DNA of 64,000 nt from Vandiemenella viatica (Eukaryota > Arthropoda > Insecta > Orthoptera > Morabidae), in the NCBI GenBank assembly GCA_031002005.1, contig CM061921.1, forward strand, positions 143,315,283-143,379,282. Direction: 5' to 3'. The translations under genes were made by a program, and so were the position numbers. Below the pieces are notes generated by a model that did not search any database, was not told the origin of the DNA, and worked only from the letters and a program-made list of their open reading frames with translations. Within the stretch, counting starts at the first letter, position 1. The number at the start of each line of letters is the position of its first letter. Shown here piece after piece: positions 1 through 10,278 of the stretch.

Positions 1-1277
1 TAAGTACTAGAGAGAGGTGCATCACCAATAGTGGCCAACCGTCGCACACGTTAACATCAAATATAATACACGAAAGTGTTTAGATTATGGCCGCAAGCAA
101 GAGATAAATAGTTCAACCTTATTTCATCTTCGTCGGAGTGCGGTAAACTTCTATCAATAAAAATTCTAGTTTAATACGTCGTGTATGGAATAAATATAAG
201 TGATTCCGTTCATTTCCAGGTGCCGTTGTATCTATGAAATAGTGTAGAAAAATATTAACGTAGATCAACAACCCATGCAGCAACAGTTGCATCCACATTA
301 CAATATGCTTAAGAAAATGGCCATCAAACGAGTAAACGGCAAAAAGTGTGACAAATCGACTCAACACTCCAATAACCCGCCTAGAACGTGAACATAGTTC
401 TTCTCCACTGAAAGCAATAACATGCGGACTGCCTCTCTTGGAAACGTTAGATACCAGCAAGATACGAACAACTGGAAATCTAGCAGGCTCAAAGCTCAGT
501 GCCAGCAATTAATGAAAGACTTGATACTTTTTTTGCGTTTGAAGAAACGAAGAATAATGATATAGTTTATACTGTTCGGAATGCTCGGTCAAAAGTGCAA
601 CGGTATGTCCTTCGCCATGATCCACAAAAGAATATCAGACGAACCCGATGCCATTCAAGGTCCTGGGTTCACCCAAGCCTCCACTTCTTTAACTATGCAG
701 AATCGTACTCAGCTGAGAACATCCTAGTGTTAAGCTGTGAATCACCGCAACAACTTGCTGTCTATAGTGTTAGTATCTACTTTTGAATTCACTCTCTATA
801 CATATAGGAGTTCATCTGTGAAAGACAGCGAAATAAGAATTGAATATATATAATGAGTTTGTTTGTTTACTTTAGGATTTCCGTTATCCTGCTGAACTTT
901 TTGCGAGTCCTAGTTGCAGTGTCTCAACTGCCTACGATTTGGCCAAATCAGTAAATAATAATAATAAGTGAGAAATCGCTGAATCTCTTAACGAAAAGGA
1001 AGGTGAGACAATACTAATTAAAAGTTTTAATCTATTTCCTTCACAGGGAGTTGCTCTAAGGTCAAACGCAAAATATAGGGAACGTTTCTGTCCAAGTTAT
1101 AGGTAGCAAATACATCTAGTTATTTTGAGTGTATTGTCATCCAACGATACCCATAAAACAGAAAAACTGGCATAATTTATTTCCTAGATTACACGTAAAA
1201 TTCATCATATGTTGCGATTATAAGGAGCATTTGACGCTCCGGCGATACAGAATAATAGATCAGTAAAGAGAACTTCA
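1..1277. other. Unassigned AT-rich stretch
   Basis: I see no recognisable gene or repeat here. The longest open frame is 129 codons on the minus strand (119-508). It has no domain I recognise and no initiation or splice context, so I do not call it a gene. Confidence 0.5.
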
Positions 1278-1286
1278 TAACCAGGA

Positions 1287-1545
1287 TATATATTTTTTTT
1301 TTTTTTTTTTTTACTTTACGCTTCGTCGACGGCTAAGGTCATTCATTAGAGGCAGGAGGGGACTGAGGACAAGGAACGGGAAAGAATTCGGCAAATGGCC
1401 TTTTTGATCGAAGCATCCCGGCATTCGCCTGGAGTGATTTGGGGAAACCATGGAAAACCCAAATCTGGATGACCGGACGGGGATTCAAACCCGCGTCCTC
1501 CCGAATGCGAAGCCAGAACTTTATCCGTTCATCCACCACGCTCGC
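1287..1545 (-). mobile_element. SINE-1 copy, full length, TTAGCC subtype
   Basis: tRNA-derived SINE on the minus strand. The poly(A) tail reads as the T-run at 1293-1312 and the tRNA-like head ends near 1544. A perfect 9-bp target duplication TAACCAGGA flanks it (1278-1286 and 1546-1554), the signature of LINE-driven retroposition. It has the TTAGCC variant before GTCGACGAGG and a five-A run in the body. Open frames here are only translations of the SINE. Confidence 0.92.
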
Positions 1546-1984
1546 TAACCAGGAAAAGGAAGTTATTCTGGACGGGGACTTACCGAGCGATAAGCTTCCA
1601 CTGAAGTATTATAAAAATCATAATGAGCAAAAACGCATTAGTAGTGGTGTGATGGATTGTTTCAGGATTCAAAATAACAGCCTCTAGAGAATGAGGCTGG
1701 CCGATGGTAAACAAGATGATACGAAATATTTTTTTTTGTCCACAGAATTCACGTATTTATTGAATTTGCTGTAGATGTCCAGGAGTCTGCTAAACGGTGA
1801 ATGATGCTCATTGGAGCTTGTCACTGCCATTCAAGAGGTAGGACGCCTAGTTACACATCCGTCATTCTAACATGAGTTGGTGGGTGAATCCGCAAACCTA
1901 TTTAATGACTGATAGCAACGCTCTAAAAACTGTATTATTTTTAAAAACATAGGAGAGACAAGAATCAAATCAATTTTGAATATA
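1546..1984. other. Unassigned spacer
   Basis: Between a SINE and a mariner element. No gene or repeat recognised. Confidence 0.5.
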
Positions 1985-2568
1985 CAGGATGATTAAAAAA
2001 AACGTGGACAAAATGACATGGTAGTTCTTTCATACAATAAGGATCAAAAATCGCATAGGAACAGAGGGTCGCAACTGCGATCCGGAGCCGCTACAGGGCG
2101 TCTAAAATAATGCTGACACAAAGAGAAGAAACAAAACCACTACACATCATTTTATTGATAATTACTCACTCACATGCAACACATGCAAGACAAATGTTGA
2201 GTCTACAGCAGATGCTCAAAGTTTTTGCCAAATGCATCGAGATAAGCCCGGCATCTCTGTTGCATGGAACGGCGCACCTTCTCAAAAATACCAGGTGTAT
2301 CTCGAACACATCCGGCTGCCGCAACGATTCTTCCCACCAAATCTTCCGGCGTTTCAACAGGTGTTTCATACACAAGTCCTTTTAAAAATCCCCACAAGAA
2401 AAAATCCAAGGCAGACAGGTCTGGTGATCGTGGTGGCCATGCGATTGGTCCACCGCGACCAATCCAGTATACAGGCGTTTGCGACCCTCTGTTCCTATGC
2501 GATTTTTATCCTTATTGTATGACAGATCTACCATGTCATTTTGTCCACGTTTTTTTTTAATCACCCTG
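1985..2568 (-). mobile_element. Internally deleted mariner-type transposon
   Basis: The ends are long inverted repeats of about 92 bp (1985-2076 and 2477-2568) beginning CAGGATGATTAAAA on the left and CAGGGTGATTAAAA on the right. TATA flanks both ends, consistent with the TA target of Tc1/mariner elements. Between them only the C-terminal part of a transposase remains, on the minus strand. The 584-bp length and missing N-terminus make this a non-autonomous deletion derivative. The arms match closely, so it looks fairly young. Confidence 0.85.
2203..2473 (-). pseudogene. Mariner-superfamily transposase, C-terminal fragment
   Basis: Minus-strand translation gives the segment around WPPRSPDLSALDFFLWG, the region of the last catalytic acidic residue in IS630/Tc1/mariner transposases. 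It continues through LVYETPVETPEDLVGRI and ends FEHLL plus stop near 2201. This matches the C-terminal end of insect mariner-like transposases. The DNA-binding domain and the first two catalytic Asp residues are gone, so it cannot be active. The frame itself is open, which suggests recent deletion rather than long decay. Confidence 0.85.
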
Positions 2569-2717
2569 TATATAAAAAGATATTTTACACCCTTGCTTTC
2601 GTGAGAGGTAGCACTTTACTAACAACTGCTGTGTAAACACGATCTTCTTAGATTAATGTCCAAGGAAGTTACTGTCCGCGAGGCCTCCAGAATTCGTATT
2701 ACAATACCAGAACTCAG

Positions 2718-2910
2718 CTCGCCAACGTCATCGTCATTACAGGAAGGATGGAGGCAAGGAACAGGAAGGAATTGGACCGTAGCATTCTTCCGCGTGTAGT
2801 GATTTTTGGAAATAATTGAAAATCGAAATCTGAATGGTCAGGCGGGGATTTGAACCCGCCTTCTGCTGAATTTCAAGAACGAATGACAGTGCCTACCCAT
2901 CAGGTTTGGT
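2718..2910 (-). mobile_element. SINE-1 copy, old and degenerate
   Basis: Minus-strand SINE-1 recognised by the box B complement GGGATTTGAACCCGCC and the body GGAAGGAATT. The 3' end is altered and there is no poly(T), so this is an old copy. Confidence 0.7.
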
Positions 2911-3724
2911 CAGAACATGCAAAACGAGGGCAATGAATAGTTTGATCTAAAACATATAATGCAAGTAATTAATATGAAGATTACACCAAATATCACCGTT
3001 ATCAAAAAATCATCGCATTCAGAAATAATACTCACATGCAGCGAAAATAGTTAAAAGATGAAGAGCGCAAAAATAGAACTGAATCAAAATACAGCAATTA
3101 AATATTTCTGTTGCAGCTTTAAAGCTGATCGGCTGATTTTATGAAAGAAAGGAAAGTAAAGTAAATCAGTGAACCATGACTACCGAAACGTCACAAAAAT
3201 AATCATGAATCTTACTCTGTCTTTGCAAGAAGATATACATAACATCACACGAATTACAACATTCAAATGTTTTGGGTTCGACATCAATATTAGTGACTAG
3301 ACATAAGCTAGGTATTGGATCTTCAGAAAAATAAAAGGCAAACTTTTCGCTCTAGCGTTTACTCTCGTATTTGACGGTTCGTTAAGAAGGAGATCATCGC
3401 ATGGATGATAGTGTTTGTGGACGTCTGTAGGAGAACTCGAAATAAACATAGGTTTCTTAAACAGTGATAGAATTAACCGTACATTTAAAATTCTTTATCG
3501 CGCAGAATATGAGGAAATGAGTTTAACGTACAAATGAGCTATTGTGGTAAACTTCACGTAACTGTCGCTTCTCTATATATTTTTACTCAGTATACAGTTT
3601 GTTACTGTGGTATGAAGACAGCAATTTTTCCTTCATGTATATCTCCAACAGAACATTTTAATTTTTACGTATTTATTGTAGACAATTTCTTTCGCAGTTG
3701 CTTGTCCATGTAATAAATTGTTTT
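2911..3724. other. Unassigned AT-rich stretch
   Basis: No gene or named repeat recognised. Short open frames only. Confidence 0.5.
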
Positions 3725-3850
3725 TTGGCGAAAAGCGCCAATACAACTTTTGTTGGACTTATTGTTTATTTCTGACACGTTTCGTCTCTAGTCGAGGTAA
3801 CGTCTGCGATTCAATGTCTTCTGTAATATGTTTGCAGTTGTACAAATTTT
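3725..3850 (-). repeat. Penelope-like terminal relic (tentative)
   Basis: Read on the minus strand it contains CTCGACTAGAGACGAAACGTG followed by an A-rich stretch and ends in a perfect 6-bp hairpin (TTGGCG, 3725-3730, with CGCCAA, 3736-3741). GAAACGTG after a short hairpin resembles the hammerhead-like motifs elsewhere in the window, but no CTGATGA box precedes it. Assignment to a Penelope-like element is an inference. Confidence 0.35.
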
Positions 3851-3883
3851 TTGAATATTACCAGAATTACATTTATATGTAAC

Positions 3884-4235
3884 TAGCCTCGTACCCGCGA
3901 CTTCGTACGCGTGGATTAAGAATTTTTTTGCCAGAATTAAATATAAAAAGTTATTGGTAACGAAGGATTGGTCCCAAACAATATCGAGTCGGCATATGAC
4001 AGGAACGCTATCACTATATCATTCTACCGTCGAACCTGCCTCTTGAAGAGAATCAATTTCCAACATATTTCTGTCACTATTCGATAAGATTTCAAAATTT
4101 CGTGACTACAATGGAAAAAATATCCTGTGCCCTTCATACAGCTTTCCTTATAAAATTCCATCACAACGATATAGCCATATAGTCGTCAAAACGTAACAAA
4201 AAGACAGATACTTACTTCCGTATTTATATTAGTAT
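3884..4235 (+). repeat. 'ACTAGC...ACCCGCGACTTCG' insect retroposon, copy 1
   Basis: Begins ACTAGCCTCGTACCCGCGAC and ends with CTTCCGTATTTATATTAGTA. The same head and internal block (CCCAAACAATA...GAGTCGGCAT, then CATTCTACCGTCGAACCTG) recur at 17799-18094. Heads and tails of this kind are widespread in insect genomes as non-coding 3' parts of retroposons. The exact clade cannot be settled from this window. Confidence 0.7.
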
Positions 4236-5313
4236 TACTGTGGTTCACACTCACACACTGACTGCGAACAACACCTGACGGATCATTATAACGTAAAAAA
4301 GTGTACACCTACAAAATTGCAAGACTACCTACGATTTGCCTCGCATTGCACCCCTAACTTTATAATATCTACAGTTTAACATTCAATCCAAATAACCTAC
4401 GGCCCAGGCCTGACTCTTACGATGAAAAACAATTTTTAAAAATCTTAGCCTTTACGGAGATTTGAACCGGAGACCACGACGTTCGTAAGAAAGCTCTTTA
4501 GCCATTGAGCTGTCAGTTCACTTCCAGGAAACACGGTCTGGAGACGTCCACATCCAACGTGTCTGTCTATCGTCGTATTTTGAAGTTATGAGACAACATG
4601 TGTTATTTATACATATAATTTTTCAACCAAATGTAGACAGTATTTTTCTCCTTGTTTCAAAGGATAAGTGTGCAAAGTTTCATCGAGATCGGATGAAAAC
4701 TGTGGATTTTTATGAAGAACAAACAAACCAACAAACAAACAAACATATATTCATCTTTATATATAAAGATTACTGTGGTTCACACTCACACACTGACAGC
4801 GAACAACACCTGAGGGATCATTATAACGTAAAAAAGTGTACACTTACAAAATTGCAAGACTACCTACGATTTGACTCGCATTGCACCCCTAACTTTATAA
4901 GATCTACAGTTTAACATTCAATCCAAATATTCTACGGCCAAGGCCTGACTCTTACGATGAAAAACAATTTTTAAAAATCTTAGCCTCCATGGAGATTTTA
5001 ACCGGAGACCACAACATTCGTAAGCAAGCGCTTTAACCACTCAGCTGGCAGTCCACTACACGAAAACATGGTACGTTGATGTCCACACCCAACGTGTCTG
5101 TCTATCGCCGTATTTCGAAGTTATGAGGCAAAATGTGTTATTTATACAGATAATTTTTCAACCAAATGTAGACAGTATTTTTCTCCTTGTTTCAAAGGAT
5201 AAGTGTGCAAAGTTTCATCAACATCGGATGAAAACCGTGGATTTCTATGAAGAACAAACAAACATACAAACCAACAAACAAACAAACATACATTCATCTT
5301 TATATATAAAGAT
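4236..5313 (+). repeat. Head-to-tail duplication of a 535-bp retroposon
   Basis: Two copies in direct order: 4236-4770 and 4771-5313. Both start TACTGTGGTTCACACTCACA and end (CAAA)n-CATTCATCTTTATATATAAAGAT. They differ by scattered substitutions and by the length of the CAAA run. Each contains a tRNA-like segment on the minus strand (box B complement GATTTGAACCGGAGA near 4450, followed by GAGCTGTCAG). The 81- and 108-codon open frames here are translations of the repeat. The tail also matches the end of the modular element at 45.1 kb. Confidence 0.85.
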
Positions 5314-6370
5314 TATGATAGTGCACTTACAATTATACGGTATTTTTGCTGCGAAGTATGGTAGATGAACGCCTGTGCCTTCAACCAGCATGCCACTTCT
5401 AATATTGTTCATAATAAGAGTAACTGGAGGCAATTAATCACTTATGTTTTCGCCAATCATATAATTTTTTATTCTGGTTCTGATATACCACTTCTAGTAT
5501 CAGGGTACCGAACAATATTGACTTTGGCGGTTTCTTTGAATCTATGGTAGTCTGCAACCTCCCATGAGCTTCTCCTAAACGCCAATGCGAAACGTAATTC
5601 ATTTATGGAAATATATGTGACCTGCTTTTAGATATTAAATCATGTGAATGATCTTAAATTGCGAAGGTTCTTCCATTCGCCACTGAACTGTAATTGAGAA
5701 ACACAATAATATACATAAATTCCATTTGACAGTTTCTTTAAATTATGAGAATGATTGCTGAAAGTTAAACCAGTACAATGTAGGTGTATCAGAATTCTTC
5801 AGACCAAAAATTGCATATTCACAACTACAATGAAGACATTCTGTTGTACGGATATTTGTAATGTTTAGCAGCATTCAATTTTAACAACAAACATACCCTG
5901 TAAGCATGATATCTGTGTTCGCTCAAGTTTTAAATGTACGAGGCTCTCTTGGTCTATCTGCCGCGAGTAACCGTGTATGGAACATGATTTAACGGCCACG
6001 ATTAAACTAGACGTGACCCGCACAAGATTTGAAACAATAACTTTTAATGGGCTCTGCATACTAATGGCAGACTTCGAGCGCATATACAAACCAACCGCTT
6101 GTTCTCTCTCCCAGAGTGCAACTGCAACACAAACTCGACTCTCATTGGCCGAGAAGAAAAGCAATGGAAGGTGTAGACTCGTCCCGTTGCTGTTCTAGTC
6201 GATAATCTTTCCAGTAATCTACACTTATAATAGAACTTTAACCAACAAAAGTACGGTACATTCGATTTTTTTAAGTAAGTGGCGTGTACTAATAATAAGC
6301 TGCAGAAAAGGAAAAGATAAAAAAAAATAATGTGTCGGTTTGTGTGTATACAGGTTGGGATGTATGTTTT
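5314..6370. other. Unassigned stretch
   Basis: No recognisable gene or mobile element. Open frames up to 125 codons on the minus strand (6044-6421) resemble nothing I know. Confidence 0.5.
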
Positions 6371-6662
6371 TACCCTGTAAACCAGTTTTTTTTTTTTTAA
6401 TTTACCGAATGAAGCATACAATATGTCGTTTTAACCTGTATAATGAATTATGTAACTAAAACTTTAATGTAAAGTTTGTACCTTGTAAACTAGACATTTT
6501 AATGTACCGAATGTAGTATGCAGTTTGTTGTTTTAACGTGTACAATGAATTGTGTAACTGCCCACATGAATGTATCTAATCATGTAAATGGAAAATGGCT
6601 AGATGACCTCCAGGGCTGAATGAAAAATAAAAATAAAAAATAAAAATAATAATAAAAAAGTT
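6371..6662 (+). repeat. LINE-type 3' UTR with A-rich tail
   Basis: Contains a diverged tandem pair of about 105 bp: TACCCTGTAAACCAG... at 6371 and TACCTTGTAAACTAG... at 6479, both followed by TACCGAATG and TGAATT.TGTAAC. It ends GACCTCCAGGGCTGAATG followed by an (AAAAT)n/(AAT)n tail at about 6620-6660. A terminal A-rich microsatellite fits a retrotransposon 3' end. No coding sequence of this element is visible upstream. Confidence 0.55.
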
Positions 6663-7065
6663 TGGATGAACAGGATTCACGCAAAATCTACTAATTGGAT
6701 TTTGATGGGTTTGGTTTACTGTACAGCACATGGTCACATGGTCTCGCGGGCAAAATGGGGCATGTTTTAATTTGATATAATGTCGAAAAACTGAAAAAAT
6801 AAAAAGAAGTACAGTGATGTTTCAATTAAACGTAATTCACTCAAAAACTGTAGGCTGGATTCTGATGAACGTCTGAATAATGTACAGATCGTGGTATCGC
6901 GGGTAAAATGTATTTTTTTTTTGCTGAACGCGAATCACGCAAAAAAATAGTGGTCGGATTTTGATGAGGTTTCGATTAATGTACAGCTCATGCTCTCGTG
7001 AGTCGTACTTTAAAGTGACGTCGAAAAGCTAAGGAATTAAAATAAAAGTATCCACAAATTGCTAT
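6663..7065 (+). repeat. Modular repeat, about three units
   Basis: Roughly 130-150 bp degenerate units, each with an ATCACGCAAAA block, GGTCGGATTTTGATGA, AATGTACAG, a 'CGCGGGTAAAAT' block and TGATATAATGTCGAAAA. The same unit type recurs at 21715-22480. It probably belongs to the non-coding part of a larger mobile element. Confidence 0.65.
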
Positions 7066-8071
7066 TCATTTAAATGTTAGTTACTTCTCTGAGTCAAAAT
7101 GTTTGTTGTGATTTATGGCGCGTTCAGTTAACACAGTCGGCTCAAGGTCACTCTGCTCTATCCCCACCCCGCTGCCCTTACCCCTTCATACGAAGGGGAA
7201 AGAGACAAACTTGACACTCGGCTTCTTGGACACGGCAATCTGATCGGAGGGGTAGGCAACAGGAGGGATTGGTGAGGTGAGGAGCGGAAATGGGGTAACG
7301 ACGTTGAACCGCCAGTTAAGGGTTAACAGAATGTAACTGAGTGGGCTGAAACAGTTCTTTCGAATGAAGTTGCAGGCAACAGCTAGCTTTATTAATAATA
7401 TCTGCTATTTCTTGCCCAACCGAACCATATTGCCTGTACCTAGAAGGATATATTGAATCAAATGAGACATTGAATAATTCAGTGACGGATCGTAAGCAAT
7501 AAATGAAGTTATGACCATGGAAAATGGTGAAAGAAACAAAGAAAATTTCCGGTATTCGTTTTTAGGCTGAATAAGATAAGAATAATTCTATATCTTGGTC
7601 GAATCTACAATGCAGTAACTTTACAAGAGGCAACAGTAAACGTAACTGATTGATAGCAATATAACCGAAGTGCACTAACATTCGGTTATAATTATTGACA
7701 GAACAGTCTTTTAGGCACAATTTTGTGAAAGAACCGTTATTATGGGTTGACTTGTTTAGTGACAGTTTTTAGATGAAAGTTCATTTATAGAAATTAGAAA
7801 TATAAAGTATATCTGGTTAAGAAAAATTTATCAGTTCCTTTCAATTCACATGTTCTCGTTTTCACTGGATATTAATTCAGAAAATTTATTGCAAATAATA
7901 ACGATCAAAGAAAAATGTGTAAATTAGTATTACAACAGTTTTGTTTAAGCTTTAAAGTCGAGTTTTCGAATATAATAAATCCAAAGGAATTGGTTCTGTG
8001 GAAAGACAACGTCAAGAAGTAGTTAATTCAGTGACGGCCAAATTGATTTGCTCAGGTAGTGACAACAATAA
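7066..8071. other. Unassigned, with a GC-richer block
   Basis: The segment 7117-7330 is clearly more GC-rich than its surroundings, with pyrimidine-rich then purine-rich halves and a small hairpin (CCCCTTC ATAC GAAGGGG near 7183). I cannot assign it. The rest is AT-rich with no gene. Confidence 0.4.
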
Positions 8072-8079
8072 AATGTTTC

Positions 8080-8315
8080 CAGTGGAGAATCAAGGATTTT
8101 GATTTGGGGGGGGTGGGCTAGGATTTGGTTTTGGGGGCTTGGGGCTTGACTTGGACGAGGAGGGGTTCGCCGACAGAAATCTAATTGTTCCAGATTGCCG
8201 ACCATATAAGAACAGTAGATAGAGAGAGAGAGAAAAAAAAGAAGGTTCACAAAATACATGCGTGGGTGACCTTCGTGCTTTTGGGGGGGGGGGGGCGCTT
8301 GCCACAGAATTACTA
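8080..8315. mobile_element. hAT-like non-autonomous element
   Basis: Starts CAGTGGAGAATCAAGG, like hAT termini, and is flanked by a perfect 8-bp direct repeat AATGTTTC (8072-8079 and 8316-8323), the target length used by hAT transposases. The right end is altered (GCCACAG rather than a clean CACTG). It holds two G-rich runs (8105-8165 and 8282-8297) and a GA microsatellite. The proline-rich 71- and 128-codon minus-strand frames are artefacts of the G-runs. Confidence 0.6.
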
Positions 8316-8535
8316 AATGTTTCGACGGTTTACTGATCATCATTGAAGTGAAAGGTGCCTGGAAAAACAGCTCAGAGTAAGAATCTCGCAATATAAAGAT
8401 TTGTAACATGTGTAAGTCTCATTACCTGCAGTTACTGCAGGATGAAAGAAATTATTTTGAAATTAATCAATGATAAATGTTTTAAAATTGACCAAACGGT
8501 AAACATTTAGTGATCCGACAAATTGGATCTACAAG

Positions 8536-8939
8536 CAGTGCTGGATTACCCAAAAGGCAGGACTAGGTTCGACTAGGCAGTAGCCTGGAGCCCCTGATTT
8601 TTGAAGGCCCACTGAAAGTTCACTTTTTTCACTAAATAAAAATAATAAAAAATAAAATCATGCAGAATAAAACAATCAAAGTATTATGAAAAGCACGGAA
8701 ATTAATTTTTTTTGTTTCATTGTAGTGTACGATAAATAAAAGTAATTTTCAAAATATAATATATAGTAAAATTCGTTTGTTAACTGAATAAATAAATATG
8801 ATAAATTCTATTAATCATCTACAAAACCTTTTCATTGTACTTATAAAATACAGATAATTATTTTCAAAAAAAGAGGGAATAAAATTTTTTGAGAGTGCCT
8901 AGTGTCCCATACTTTCTTATCCGGCACTGCCTTCGATGA
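8536..8939. mobile_element. hAT-like MITE
   Basis: The terminal inverted repeats are CAGTGCTGGATTACCCAAAA (left) and CAGTGCCGGATAAGAAAGTA (right, reversed). Inside is the 'GAGCCCCTGATTTTTGAAGGCCC' type segment common in hAT MITEs, otherwise AT-rich DNA. No transposase remains and no clear 8-bp target duplication is visible, so it is old. Confidence 0.65.
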
Positions 8940-9074
8940 CCACGACGACAGTGGAACACATTTCGCTCGAGAATCGTTTCCTGTTACGTGCATTCATAAA
9001 CTTATGTAATTCGCCTTCAGATAATCTAAAAAAAAAAACAATATTGCCTGCTCGCATTGTCAAAGCTTCTATGG

Positions 9075-9878
9075 CAGCGTATCCAAACCTTTTTCAAACC
9101 GAGGACCAGTAAATTTTCAAAAATAATGCTGTGGGACTCTAACTCACACAGGTCTAGTATTTTTTTCCGTTTCAGCCGGCTATGGACGACGATTATGCAA
9201 CTTCATTTTCCTCTTCTGAGTTTCCTTCCTGCATCGCCAGTTTAATTAATTTAATTTTTCCACCCCGGGCCTAATTTTATTTTCCATATTGTTATTATTA
9301 AAATCGCGGACATATACCATTATAACATAGTAAATCTAAAACCACGTTTTGAATCCAATGGAAACGCAGATATAAAACTAGATGTGAACTATTAAAAGCT
9401 AATTACATGTTAATCAGACAAAACCAGATAAATAATAATGTTACTAACCAAATAAATAATAATGTTACTACAGGCTGGACGCTACACTATACCACCGACC
9501 TACATGCATAAACCAAAATAAAAGACCCTAGACCGTAGGTCTATGCCTTTTATTTTTATTTCCTTCACCACTCGCGTTACCAATCTTATCACCTACCACG
9601 GTTCCTCATACTCTCATAAAACCCTTAGTAAACCGTCATTTACTTAATCTCTAGACGCCATATGGTAATGAATAGACTGTTGTAGAAACAGTGCTGTTCT
9701 ATCCTGGAAATGCCACATTTTTGCCCAGTCATTGCAATACTCAAGGCTTTTAAAAAGTTGGGTATATAGCTTTATACAGTACGGATATGGTATCAAAGTT
9801 TATGATATTCTGCCTGTGGAACAACTGAACTATGTTCGCGAACCACCAGTAATCAACGAACCACAGGTTGAAGCACTG
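9075..9878. mobile_element. hAT-like non-autonomous element, 804 bp
   Basis: The left end is CAGCGTATCCAAACCTTTTT and the right end, reversed, is CAGTGCTTCAACCTGTGGTT. The following GAGGACCAGTAAA and GTTCGTTGATTACTGG segments are typical of hAT terminal regions. The flanks TTCTATGG (9067-9074) and TTCTAGTA (9879-9886) share their first five bases, a decayed 8-bp duplication. No transposase is recognisable inside. Confidence 0.6.
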
Positions 9879-10255
9879 TTCTAGTAAATATTTAGTTGAA
9901 TGCTACAAAAATGGCAGCTGCTGCTGCACTCTACCGGCAGTTTTACTAACTTTATCGAGTTGCAGCGTGTGACAGAACGAAGTTGTCTCCATTCCCCATT
10001 AACAAAGCGAACCCCCGACCTTGAATATTTCCACGAGAACGCTAGAGCGCATACGCGATCTGTGCCATCCGAAAATTGTCTCCACGGCAGCGAAACAGTT
10101 TACTGATGTGGCCAACAGATGGAGTTCAAGACTTTCCCTAGCTGTCATAAGTTATCATAGAGTAGAGAATGCCGCATTTATATATATAAAAAATTCTTTC
10201 ACTGCATTTATTTTTTAATTTATTTATTCTTGATTAGAGGTGGTGACACGTCACA

Positions 10256-10278
10256 GTGTCACTACGTCTAGAGCCGCC
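10256..10278. mobile_element. Isolated hAT-type terminus
   Basis: Reversed, this reads CAGTGGCGGCTCTAGACGTAG, a typical hAT end. I found no matching partner end, so only a remnant can be claimed. Confidence 0.35.

Noticed and set aside
119..508. 129-codon minus-strand open frame
   Set aside because: No recognisable domain, no start or splice context, and length within chance for the many frames examined.
8023..8409. Proline-rich minus-strand frames
   Set aside because: The prolines come from G-runs in a hAT-like element, not from a gene.
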